Assembly: GCA_026196955.1 (NCBI GenBank)
Contig: JAPHTO010000038.1
Span: 1 to 48,936 of the forward strand
DNA: 48,936 nt
Direction of reading: 5' to 3'
Source: Colwellia sp.
Lineage (GTDB): Bacteria > Pseudomonadota > Gammaproteobacteria > Enterobacterales > Alteromonadaceae
The stretch's first letter is position 1; each line of letters starts with the position of its first letter. Position numbers and translations under genes: made by a program. The notes under the pieces were generated by a model, which saw only the letters and a list, made by a program, of their open reading frames with translations, was not told the DNA's origin and searched no databases. Shown here one piece after another: positions 40,097-47,219 of the stretch.

Positions 40097-41305
40097 TTAA
40101 ATCCATAACACGAATAAAGCAAGTGATAATATTAAGCTAAGAAAAGCTACCCAATCAGCAAACAATAGGCCTCTTTTCAATTTTGAATATCTATTGCCTA
40201 GAGCCCGATCAATCTCTTTAACTCTTTGATAACCTGTAGGGTGTTCGGATTTTAACCTAATCATTAAGCCTGTAAATTCTGTCTTTATGGCCTCTAGTGT
40301 TGAACGTTGAATAGTGGTGATTTCACGGATATAAACATAAATAAATAAACTTAGAATTACTAATCCTATATTCTGATTTAGAGCTTCCATCGCTTTATAT
40401 GGCTCTTTAATAGAGCTCAGTATTTTAATTTGACTAAAAACTAAAAATATACTTACAGGCAAAGTTAGTAATTTATTAGCTACTTCTGAAAATGCAGTGT
40501 TTAATTTAGCAACATATTCGCGATTTCTTTCTTCATATTCACGCCTTACATTTTCAAATGAAAAGTTTGCTGCAAAGCTTCGATAACTCTCTTCGAAGCG
40601 GAGTGAAAACTCATCAAAACATTGGATTAAATGTTCTAACGCATTTTTATTGCCAATACGTGTACAAAATGATGCTAGGGTTTCTTTTAATATATTTGCT
40701 TTTTCTTCTTTATGCCCTTCTTCGGTTAGTATGTTCTTTAATATTAGAAAACCACTTAATTCAGAAGAAAGAATATCTGGGTTGTAACCTTGAGTTGGAA
40801 TTATTACACGAGTACGGTGTAAGAAAATAAACTGATGATGCTCTTTATGATCTACAAATCTTTCTAAAAGCATCAGTAATTCTGCTATTTGTAAAAAGTG
40901 ATTCACCTTTGGCGGTAAAGGATCTTTAGGATATAAATATGAGCCCTTACCTTCATTATCGTAAATTAAAAATTTGGTGGGAGGAGTTATGCTGTTGTTA
41001 CCATATTGAATGAGTTCTTCAATATTTTTTGCAAAAAAGCAATCTTTAGCTCTGTATTTACTTAATGGAATATTTACTTCTGCTATATCGCCAATAAACC
41101 TTTCATTTAATTGATTAAATTCAAATATACTACCTTCAATTTCACAAGTACTTCCAATCATATCAAGCTTTTCAAGTAATCTTAAAGATTCGATAGTGCT
41201 TTTATCCAAACGTAAAAAGCCCACCAATTCGTCCAGTTCATTGAACTTTGGATTATCTAGACATTTGATAAAATTGTTTAGCTGCTCTAATTTACTCATA
41301 TACAT
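40097..41305 (-). CDS. Unknown membrane protein paired with the NdpA-like gene
   Basis: A 402-residue protein I do not recognise. Residues 1-275 are soluble, Leu- and Glu-rich and probably helical. Three hydrophobic segments follow at about 283-300, 310-330 and 380-400, the last ending at the C-terminus. It starts 48 bases after the NdpA-like stop with no clear ribosome site of its own, which fits coupled expression. An N-terminal soluble sensor with a C-terminal membrane part is a common layout in two-gene defence systems, but no named family can be assigned here. Confidence 0.75.
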   Translation of the reverse strand: MYMSKLEQLNNFIKCLDNPKFNELDELVGFLRLDKSTIESLRLLEKLDMIGSTCEIEGSIFEFNQLNERFIGDIAEVNIPLSKYRAKDCFFAKNIEELIQYGNNSITPPTKFLIYDNEGKGSYLYPKDPLPPKVNHFLQIAELLMLLERFVDHKEHHQFIFLHRTRVIIPTQGYNPDILSSELSGFLILKNILTEEGHKEEKANILKETLASFCTRIGNKNALEHLIQCFDEFSLRFEESYRSFAANFSFENVRREYEERNREYVAKLNTAFSEVANKLLTLPVSIFLVFSQIKILSSIKEPYKAMEALNQNIGLVILSLFIYVYIREITTIQRSTLEAIKTEFTGLMIRLKSEHPTGYQRVKEIDRALGNRYSKLKRGLLFADWVAFLSLILSLALFVLWI

Positions 41306-41353
41306 AGCATGATGAATTACAGAAAATAATTCAATAAATTTTAAATTTTGTAA

Positions 41354-42367
41354 TTAACCAAGCTTTAACTGAGTGATTAAATTGTCTGGTATTTCGTTAA
41401 TAGTTAGCGAGTTTTTACCATCAAAAATAATAGTTTTGTTTAAAAGTTCTCTAGAGAAACTAAGACTCAAATTTTTATTTTTACCACTATAGCGAGTGAA
41501 AGCTCTTAACTCTCCTGAGTCTATACCAATTTCATTATTCAAATTATAAGGGGTATTTTGAGCAACAACTATCATACCTTCTGGCTTTTTGGGAAAAACA
41601 TGCTTTGCTAAGTGTTCTAAATTAACTTTTTCGCCATCTTTTTTACATTGAAGGCAATACTCTTTTGCCTGTTCATTTGCACGCGTTGACTGATCGAAAT
41701 CGTAGTTTAGTTGTGTTGCATAAGCGCTAATAACTTTCACTATCGCTTTAGTGTCGGCTTTGTAGGCGGTAAACTCTTTACAACCAATAAAGTCTGAAAA
41801 ATAATCTCTCATCTCACTAGATTTCTTTCCAAGCTTAAAGGCTAGGTATCGTAATTGTTTTCCTTTTGTCCATTCTGTCAAATTTATACGAGCAGCTAAA
41901 TGTAAATGTTCTAAATCTAGTCGTTGGCTCTCATTAAAATCTAATGATTCGTTAAGCGTCATTCCTGTAGTCATATTAAGTAAAACTATAGATAAGAAAT
42001 GCGTTTCAGAACGTACACTATGATAAAAAACGAGGTAACCCCCAGTTGCATTGGCTGCCTTTTCTAAATGTGAGTATGCAAATAGTTTAGTTAATTTATC
42101 AGTAAGTAAAATAAAATCATCATAAGCAGTACCATTAAAAGAAGCGGCCAACATTTCTGCAAAACGAGGGGGAAGTTCATCAGGGTTTTGATCGTGAGCA
42201 AAGCTCCCTGAACTCAACCCTGTCTCATTGAAAAGCTTAACCAGCTTATCTACAACTCCCTCTGATAACCCTTCTATAGGATTTTCATTTTTTCGAGTTT
42301 TTACTATAAGCTTTTTAGGTGAACCTGCTTTTGTTACCTGATGCACGATAAAGTGTTTAATAGTCAT
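41354..42367 (-). CDS. Nucleoid-associated protein of the NdpA/YejK family
   Basis: A 337-residue protein of the 37-kDa nucleoid-associated family (PF04245 type); E. coli YejK has 335. Family features include the opening IKHFIVHQV, the stretch RFAEMLAASFNGTAYDDFILLTDKLTKLFAYSHLEKA, GGYLVFYHSV and a central region with KLGKKSSEMRDYFSDFIGC. AAGGA lies 7 bases upstream of the ATG. It is an accessory copy in an island, heading a two-gene unit with the membrane protein downstream. YejK binds DNA and interacts with topoisomerases; the role of this copy is unknown. Confidence 0.9.
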   Translation of the reverse strand: MTIKHFIVHQVTKAGSPKKLIVKTRKNENPIEGLSEGVVDKLVKLFNETGLSSGSFAHDQNPDELPPRFAEMLAASFNGTAYDDFILLTDKLTKLFAYSHLEKAANATGGYLVFYHSVRSETHFLSIVLLNMTTGMTLNESLDFNESQRLDLEHLHLAARINLTEWTKGKQLRYLAFKLGKKSSEMRDYFSDFIGCKEFTAYKADTKAIVKVISAYATQLNYDFDQSTRANEQAKEYCLQCKKDGEKVNLEHLAKHVFPKKPEGMIVVAQNTPYNLNNEIGIDSGELRAFTRYSGKNKNLSLSFSRELLNKTIIFDGKNSLTINEIPDNLITQLKLG

Positions 42368-42395
42368 TAAATATCCTTTTAAATGATTAATGATC

Positions 42396-42429
42396 AGTAC
42401 TATTTATTTTATAGAACATGAATAGTACT
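42396..42429. promoter_or_regulatory. Perfect 9-bp inverted repeat upstream of the NdpA-like gene
   Basis: AGTACTATT (42396-42404) and AATAGTACT (42421-42429) lie 16 bases apart, 29-62 bases before the NdpA-like ATG. The position fits an operator covering the promoter; no other gene needs it. Confidence 0.5.
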
Positions 42430-42471
42430 AAAATGTATTTTTAATATCTTATTCAATATCATCATAAAGTT

Positions 42472-42543
42472 AGTGTAAGGAAAGTCTTTCACTTACACTC
42501 TTTATGGATATGTTTTAGGTTGCTTGGTAAGAACAACCAAGCA
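42472..42543 (-). terminator. Two hairpins after higA
   Basis: AGTGTAAG (42472-42479) pairs with CTTACACT (42492-42499) with an inner GAAAG/CTTTC stem, and TGCTTGGT (42521-42528) pairs with ACCAAGCA (42536-42543). They lie directly past the higA stop on the minus strand. The T-runs are weak, so termination is likely but not certain. Confidence 0.5.
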
Positions 42544-42552
42544 GAGAAAAGG

Positions 42553-42849
42553 CTAGGCTTGTAAAGCTAGCGGAATAACAGGTTCGCCCGCTAGTTCCAT
42601 GTTTTCTGCTTCCCAAGTATCTAGTTTTGCTTGCATATTGATCCAGACAGCAACACCCGTACCTGTTGCTTCGGCTAAACGTCTAGCCATCGCGTGAGAG
42701 CATTTAGCTTTCCCATTTGAGAATTCACTTAATGCCTTTCTAGTTACTCCTAAACTTTTTGCTGCTGATGTAATAGATATCCCTCTCTCATCCAATATTG
42801 TGAATTTAAAGAATTCACCGGGGTGTGAAGGTTTTCTAATTAGTCTCAT
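42553..42849 (-). CDS. higA: HigA-type antitoxin (XRE helix-turn-helix)
   Basis: A 98-residue antitoxin and operon repressor. The opening RKPSHPGEFFKF is the HigA hallmark, followed by the helix-turn-helix (ISITSAAKSLGVTRKALSEFSNGKAKCS) and ATGTGVAVWINMQAKLDTWEAE. The start is ATG at 42849 with GGAG at 8 bases upstream. It lies downstream of its toxin, with a 94-base gap that is longer than usual for higBA pairs. Confidence 0.92.
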   Translation of the reverse strand: MRLIRKPSHPGEFFKFTILDERGISITSAAKSLGVTRKALSEFSNGKAKCSHAMARRLAEATGTGVAVWINMQAKLDTWEAENMELAGEPVIPLALQA

Positions 42850-42943
42850 TTTTTTCTCCAAAAAGCCTTTACTTCAATTTCCTAATGTAAAGACTATTGC
42901 TACTTTTGCATATCAATTATGCAAATTTTGTAGAGGAAAAGCG

Positions 42944-43249
42944 TCAATTCGCTTTTATTTTTTTTCCATGATAATCAAGGTAATCGAGCAATACAGCCCC
43001 ATCTTCTTCAATTTGAAATGTAATTCGCCAGTTACCATTGATTTCAATACTGTAAACCCCTTTTCCAGAGCCTTTTTTCTCTGAAAACTTTCTTTGGTAG
43101 ACTGCTTTTAAATCCTTAGGATGATGTGAGCCATCAATAAAATCTAACGCCATACCAATTTTTTTTACGTGGTTGGGGTTTATACCACTTTCATCATTAT
43201 TGTAGTAATAACTCTTAAGCTTGTTACTCTTAAAACTCTTGATCGCCAA
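42944..43249 (-). CDS. higB: HigB-type toxin (RelE superfamily)
   Basis: An mRNA interferase that cuts at the ribosome. The order IKSFKSNKLKSYYYNNDESGINPNHVKKIGMALDFIDGSHHPKDL and then KGVYSIEINGNWRITFQIEEDGAVLLDYLDYH is standard for HigB; the catalytic-region RITF and the C-terminal DYHG motif are seen. I place the start at the TTG at 43249, because GGAGGG lies 7 bases upstream and the family begins at this point. An ATG at 43267 and the longer frame lack this support. It precedes higA, as usual. Confidence 0.88.
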   Translation of the reverse strand: MAIKSFKSNKLKSYYYNNDESGINPNHVKKIGMALDFIDGSHHPKDLKAVYQRKFSEKKGSGKGVYSIEINGNWRITFQIEEDGAVLLDYLDYHGKKIKAN

Positions 43250-43400
43250 TTTTCTACCCTCCAACATCTTCGTGTAATATTGTGAAATATATTTGTAATT
43301 AAGTTCATAATTGTTCCTATTGTTTTTAGTTTTGTTATCAACAAGCACGTTCCTGAACTATCGAATACTTATACGTTTCACATAGAAGGCTGATCATTAG

Positions 43401-43426
43401 TAACAGGAAGAATTGTAACCTGTTAC
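43401..43426. promoter_or_regulatory. Palindromes upstream of higB
   Basis: TAACAGG (43401-43407) pairs with CCTGTTA (43419-43425), and GTAAC-CT-GTTAC occupies 43415-43426. They lie about 150 bases before higB, where a HigA operator would be expected. Confidence 0.45.
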
Positions 43427-43440
43427 GTGTCGGGTGTCAA

Positions 43441-43620
43441 TATTAAGATTGACTATTTATTTTACAGCTTCACCTAAGATTTTTATTGTGATGCGTCACA
43501 GTATGATTTCAATAAAGGATCTTGGTGGAGTCTAAAACTTTTTAATTTCGCGCGCATAGAAAAATGTCTAGGGGTACGGTCACTATACTATAGGATGTAG
43601 AGATTTTACCTCCCCCTCAT
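43441..43620. repeat. Island repeat R1 (paired with R2)
   Basis: Shares with R2 (offset about 2521 bases): TGTGATGCGTCACA (43487-43500), GATCTTGGTGG (43518-43528), a TTTTTAATT-CGCGCGCA block, a 23-base identical block (43572-43594, core GGTCACTATACTATAGG) and ACCTCCCCC. Similarity appears to extend upstream to about 43441. It lies past the last cassette gene and some 190 bases before higB in the minus direction. Confidence 0.8.
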
Positions 43621-43737
43621 AAATATCTACCATTTGAATTGTCTTTTCTACCACAGAGCGGACATTATGCAACTAGCGACAAACATTGTTTCGGATTAGG
43701 TTTTATATCGATAACGCCATAGTCTCTTGCATGGCAT

Positions 43738-44204
43738 TTATTGCCCATAGTACTTTTTACTAATGGAAATATTCAATGCTCCACCATCATACAAACAAGA
43801 AACTCCTATTTTAAGTTTATGCACATGGTCATAATAAACATGGGAATGCGTCCGTTTTATTACCAATTCTAAGTTGTCTGAATTAATACCTGAGGCTAGT
43901 AATAAAGTTATAGAATTAAAATCTTTTTTATGCTGCATGGGATAGTTTCTTGAAAATCAATATCCACGTAACTTATAAAATTATTATTAGATTCTAATAA
44001 TAATTTATGAGGTTTCTCTTCTATGATTATATTACCTACATCATTTGCTTGTGTGGCTAAAGCTTTAGAAACCTCATTAACTGGTTTTCCAATGAATTGA
44101 TAAGGGTGTTGGTATTGTTGAGCTAACGGGGTAAGCGGTTTTTCACTCCCTTGACCACATCCGAATAAAAGTACAGTGGGTAAAATTAATATAAGGTGCT
44201 TCAT
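43738..44204 (-). pseudogene. Cassette lipoprotein gene with a frame break at A_AAA_AAG
   Basis: The 5' frame (44204 to 43908) begins MKHLILILPTVLLFGCGQ, a signal peptide with a good lipobox (LFGC), and stops after KKILIL. The second frame (to 43738) continues the same protein: KKDFNSITLLLASG...KYYGQ. The switch falls on ATA AAA AAG, so a -1 shift on the heptamer A AAA AAG in phase would join them to about 154 residues. It could be a pseudogene, a sequencing indel in an A-run, or true -1 frameshifting. It starts just past an attC core (GTTAGGC), so it is a cassette. No family recognised. Confidence 0.7.
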
Positions 44205-44217
44205 AGCTTTCCTTGAT

Positions 44218-44320
44218 GCCTAACGCCCATTTAAAGGGGCTAGCAATTGTTTGCTAAAATGTGTAACGAAGTAAAGCCGAGCAAACTGTTAACAGCCCCA
44301 CTTTAAATTATTGTTATGTT
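44218..44320 (-). repeat. attC recombination site 1
   Basis: Read on the minus strand, it starts in the TAA stop of the gene at 44314-44625 (ACATAACA) and ends in the canonical core GCGTTAGGC (cut at G/TTAGGC). Between them the arms pair imperfectly: TTTAAAG-GGGCT with AGCCCC-CTTTAAA, and AGCAAAC with GTTTGCT. The next cassette starts directly after it. Confidence 0.85.
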
Positions 44321-44625
44321 TCACTTTCTCCATCGGGATACAATTCATCATAGATGGCAAGTGCATTATTTCTAGTTTTCCCCACAATATAAAGTAACCC
44401 TAACTCAGCAAAGATAAAAACACCACCAAACCATGAACCGAATAGTTTAAAGAAGAACGATGTGACATTGATTTCTGGAGTGTTATTAAATGAAGCGGCG
44501 ATAATTGAACTAATAGGTAAAATGAGAATTACAACAAAAAAAGCAGTAAGCAGGCTAGTGCTGATTTTTAAAAGTTGCTCTGCATGAGCTTCTTGAGCTT
44601 TTCGACTTCGTTCAGAGTTTTTCAT
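44314..44625 (-). CDS. Cassette-encoded small membrane protein
   Basis: 103 residues: a charged N-terminus (MKNSERSRKAQEAHAEQLLKI), two hydrophobic helices (about 25-45 and 66-82) and a short acidic tail. The start is ATG at 44625 with AAGGAT about 9 bases upstream; a longer frame runs back into the attC site and must be wrong. Its stop codon lies inside attC 1, typical of integron cassettes. I know no family for it. Confidence 0.75.
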   Translation of the reverse strand: MKNSERSRKAQEAHAEQLLKISTSLLTAFFVVILILPISSIIAASFNNTPEINVTSFFFKLFGSWFGGVFIFAELGLLYIVGKTRNNALAIYDELYPDGESET

Positions 44626-44644
44626 ACACCAATCCTTGTGTGAA

Positions 44645-44730
44645 ACATAACACCCAAATAATGGGCAAATAATTGTTGGTAAAAATAGCGACGTAGGAGC
44701 AAAAGCCAACAATTATTTGTCCATGTTTAT
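44645..44730 (-). repeat. attC recombination site 2
   Basis: Arms GGACAAATAATTGTTGG and CCAACAATTATTTGCCC pair almost fully. The loop holds TAGCGACG-T-AGGAGCAAA (plus strand), shared with attC 3 apart from one base. The core is the variant GTTATGT. Confidence 0.8.
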
Positions 44731-44745
44731 TTTCTTATATGTAAG

Positions 44746-45120
44746 TTATTCCACCAAAGTAACAGCTAAGCCTATAAGAGCTATAACTATGGCAATTACC
44801 GTTAAACGATTACTTAAATTCCACTGGCTCTCTTTAGTTGCAAGATTTTCAATTGCTGCATATTCAGGGAAATTAGTTAAAATATCTATAGCTTCTGCTG
44901 AAAGATTAAAGCCTCCTGCTACCTGATATTTACTTCCTTTACCACGGTGATTCATCAAGAAGGGCTTAGTGTTTGCTGTATGAATTAAGTCTCGATCTAA
45001 CATACTTCGAGCTACTTCACAGAAGTAATCAAACTCTTCATCACTCTTGAAATTATCGCGATTAATTACTTTACTCTTTTGCAATAATTTTAAAAGTTTA
45101 AACTCACTCTCGTTTACCAC
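44746..45120 (-). CDS. Cassette-encoded protein with a C-terminal membrane anchor
   Basis: 124 residues. The N-terminal half (SEFKLLKLLQKSKVINRDNFKSDEEFDYFCEVARSMLDRDLI) looks like a winged-helix fold; a single hydrophobic segment ends the protein (LTVIAIVIALIGLAVTLVE), so it should be tail-anchored with the body in the cytoplasm. The start is GTG at 45120, where AAGGA lies 7 bases upstream. It is followed by attC 2. The family is unknown. Confidence 0.75.
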   Translation of the reverse strand: MVNESEFKLLKLLQKSKVINRDNFKSDEEFDYFCEVARSMLDRDLIHTANTKPFLMNHRGKGSKYQVAGGFNLSAEAIDILTNFPEYAAIENLATKESQWNLSNRLTVIAIVIALIGLAVTLVE

Positions 45121-45136
45121 AGACTATCCTTGCTTA

Positions 45137-45236
45137 CCTAAAGCCTCGTTAAGAGGCAATAAAAAATAGCTGGCTATAATTAGCGACGAAGGAGCAAATA
45201 GCCAACTGATATTTGTCCTTTTAAACGACTTGTATG
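45137..45236 (-). repeat. attC recombination site 3
   Basis: Arms with GTCGTTTAA and TTAACGA, AGG/CCT and TTGGCTAT/ATAGCCA pairing; the loop has TAGCGACG-A-AGGAGCAAA (plus strand), as in attC 2. The core is a diverged GCTTTAGGT. It begins directly past the TAG stop of the gene at 45238. Confidence 0.75.
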
Positions 45237-45237
45237 C

Positions 45238-45759
45238 CTACTTTGCCCACATACAATTAAACATTTCAAACAGAAGGTCTGAAAGCTCTTCTTGGTAAAT
45301 AACAACTTCAGGTGAAACTCTCCAGCCCAAGCCTTTTTCTCCCATTCCTGCATATGCTATATCAAAGTCTGTTTTTTTGTTCCTCTTACTTGCTTCAAGC
45401 TTTGCCATTGGCATACGCAAGCGTTCAAATATTTTTTTTACTTCGATTACTTTTTCTCTGCTCTTGGTTGAAGCTTGGGTTTCGTCTTCCCATAATCTTT
45501 GAGCTATCATTCTGACTAACTCATATGCCCCTAATACCCATAAATGAGCTTTAATTTGGTGTCGTTCTAAAGCTAAAATACCATTTTCATCAGAAATTGG
45601 ATTGTTTTTAGTATCAAAAAGATCGGATTTCCTAATCCCTCTTAACTCTGCATCAACTATACCAAGCATTTGGATGTGGTGAGGTAAATGGGTATCTTTT
45701 TCTGCTCGAACCCATCTAAAGCTTTTGGTTACCCATTTTTCATATACAGAATAGTCCAT
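45238..45759 (-). CDS. Cassette-encoded protein of unknown function
   Basis: A 173-residue soluble, helical protein (FRWVRAEKDTHLPHHIQMLGIVDAELRGI...HLWVLGAYELVRMIAQRLWED) with no signal peptide or membrane helix. I do not recognise the family. AAGGAG lies 6 bases upstream of the ATG. It is the first cassette of the array in the reading direction; upstream is not an attI site or integrase gene but a non-coding stretch and repeat R2. Confidence 0.75.
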   Translation of the reverse strand: MDYSVYEKWVTKSFRWVRAEKDTHLPHHIQMLGIVDAELRGIRKSDLFDTKNNPISDENGILALERHQIKAHLWVLGAYELVRMIAQRLWEDETQASTKSREKVIEVKKIFERLRMPMAKLEASKRNKKTDFDIAYAGMGEKGLGWRVSPEVVIYQEELSDLLFEMFNCMWAK

Positions 45760-45966
45760 AACACTCCTTGTAGGTTTAGCAGTATATTATGTAAGCTTCT
45801 CAATAATGTCCGTCACATAATAATTATTTAATTTATATCAATATCACATAATTTCAAACTTTTTGAAACACAAAAATTTAATCTTTGTCAATACCCGGAT
45901 ATTAGTGAGAAGTCTCAGCAATATGACATGATTTACTCATTAGAAAATCTATAGCAAAAAACTTAT

Positions 45967-46141
45967 TATTAAAGTCAACTATGCGCACATAGAAGACAAT
46001 GTAAAAATGTGACGCGTCACACCTCAACTATTACTCTTCGATCTTGGTGGCATCAGAAGTTTTTAATTGCGCGCACGTAAAAAAAAGTCTGAGGGTACGG
46101 TCACTATACTATAGGCTGTAGAGGTTTCACCTCCCCCCCCT
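45967..46141. repeat. Island repeat R2 (paired with R1)
   Basis: The perfect palindrome TGTGACGCGTCACA lies at 46008-46021, GATCTTGGTGG at 46040-46050, the 23-base block identical to R1 at 46093-46115, then CTGTAGAG and a C-run (46131-46140). It bounds the cassette array on the 5' side of the first cassette gene. Confidence 0.8.
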
Positions 46142-46267
46142 ATACAACCGTTATATATAAAGGTCTTAGCGATATGCTCACTTATTAATGCCAACATCAA
46201 CTAACTAATAAATTCACTAATTATTAGGTGAATTATTGTCACTTTTACACAAAAAAAGTACCTTTTT

Positions 46268-46333
46268 ATGCGTAAATTAATAGTTATTGGGGGGATATTT
46301 ATTGCTTTTATCTACTTTTTCTGTGGTTTTTAA
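46268..46333 (+). CDS. Possible 21-residue hydrophobic peptide
   Basis: The frame encodes MRKLIVIGGIFIAFIYFFCGF: two basic residues then one membrane-spanning segment, like type I toxin peptides or small membrane regulators. It lies 127 bases downstream of R2 in the plus direction, against the strand of its neighbours. No ribosome site is visible, so it may be chance. Confidence 0.22.
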   Translation: MRKLIVIGGIFIAFIYFFCGF

Positions 46334-46369
46334 GTACAAATGAATGTTCCCAACTAGGCATATGTGAGG

Positions 46370-46751
46370 TTAATTGATGTTCAAACTAGACTTATGCTTA
46401 TATTTTTCCTGAGCTGTTTTAGCACTATGGTACTTAATACATATGGCCTCTAAATGACTTTCTACATCACTACCACCAAGAGCTTTAGCAATTAAATGGT
46501 CGACTTGCTTTGCTTCTGTTACTACGATATTTCGTAAACATGATTGGCATAAGTTCTTATCACGAGCAAAACTTGTTCCCTAAGATTTTGCCACTGCGAA
46601 CCATAGCCTCGTTGAGTAACCGTTCGCCTTTATGGTGCTGCGCCCAATGCTTTGTACTCGCCGCTCCTTGGCATTTTTCACAATAGCCAGAACCATAATA
46701 AACACCAACCCTGCAACCTCTACATGGTCTACCTGTTTTACGTACTGACAT
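46370..46751 (-). pseudogene. HNH endonuclease pseudogene
   Basis: Three frames together spell a typical small HNH nuclease: the N-terminal cysteine-rich part from ATG 46751 (CRGCRVGVYYGSGYCEKCQG), then RGYGSQWQNLREQVLL in a second frame, then DKNLCQSCLRN...AKQVDHLIAKALGGSD...LEAIC...KTAQEKY in a third. So at least two frameshifts break it. The last zinc Cys is Tyr (CIKYH) and the motif Asn is His (SHLEAIC), further signs of decay. Such genes often sit near phage terminase genes or in islands. Confidence 0.82.
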
Positions 46752-46775
46752 ACAGCTCCCCAAACAAAATAAGTT

Positions 46776-47219
46776 TTACTCTCTTAACTTCCACGAGAAA
46801 GTGTCTAGGCATACATAATCCCCACGAGTACCTATTTTTCCCGCTTTCAATAAACGGCTGCCTGTTACTGCAATGTTATCTCCCATTAATTGAGCATTTT
46901 CGACGGAAATTGCGCGCTTTCTTCCAAATAAGTCTACGTAATCAACAATATCTCCAAGTTTTCCTCCGAGTTTTGCTAATGCATATACTAATACTAAATT
47001 ATCTCTCTCCGCTTCCAATTCTTCATTAGCCCGATTCAAAGCAATACTGATATCGTTCAATTTATTAATAAAGTTTTTATTCTCTTCACCAATATCCAAA
47101 TCTAAAAATTTAACTAGATTATCCGAGTGTTCAATAATGCTTTCCCACTCAGAAACTCTATCTAAGATTTCACAATAAACTTCCTCAGCTTCTATAGCCT
47201 TTTTCTTAAGTTCTAACAT
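46776..47219 (-). CDS. Coiled-coil protein of unknown function
   Basis: About 147 residues. The first 85 are charged and helical with a coiled-coil look (MLELKKKAIEAEEVYCEILDRVSEWE... ANEELEAERDNL), followed by a Gly-containing globular end (GGKLGDIVDYVDLFGRKRAISVENAQLMG...). I start at ATG 47219 since AGGGA lies 8 bases upstream; an ATG at 47234 is also in frame. It lies just upstream of the HNH pseudogene on the same strand. I know no family for it. Confidence 0.65.
   Translation of the reverse strand: MLELKKKAIEAEEVYCEILDRVSEWESIIEHSDNLVKFLDLDIGEENKNFINKLNDISIALNRANEELEAERDNLVLVYALAKLGGKLGDIVDYVDLFGRKRAISVENAQLMGDNIAVTGSRLLKAGKIGTRGDYVCLDTFSWKLRE

Larger units (their letters stand above)
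45760..46369. other. Long non-coding stretch around R2
   Basis: 610 bases between the first cassette gene and the HNH pseudogene. It contains R2, the small hydrophobic open frame at 46268-46333 and a 12-base motif (46237-46248) that recurs inverted at 47331-47342. No integron integrase or attI is seen. Confidence 0.6.

Noticed and set aside
40558..40830. Plus-strand 90-residue open frame inside the membrane protein gene
   Set aside because: Antisense shadow of a well-supported gene, with no ribosome site or family signal.
43572..43594. Resemblance of the R block to a T7-type phage promoter (CACTATA...ATAGG)
   Set aside because: The match is partial and no single-subunit RNA polymerase gene is in the window; an ordinary -10 element explains the same bases.
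43738..43938. Separate 66-residue gene downstream of the cassette lipoprotein
   Set aside because: It has no ribosome site, overlaps the lipoprotein frame and continues the same protein after a -1 shift.
44625..44712. Longer N-terminus of the small membrane cassette protein
   Set aside because: The extra codons come from the attC site; a ribosome site supports the start at 44625.
46370..46751. Programmed frameshifting in the HNH gene
   Set aside because: Two separate breaks without slippery sequences, together with lost motif residues, indicate a pseudogene.
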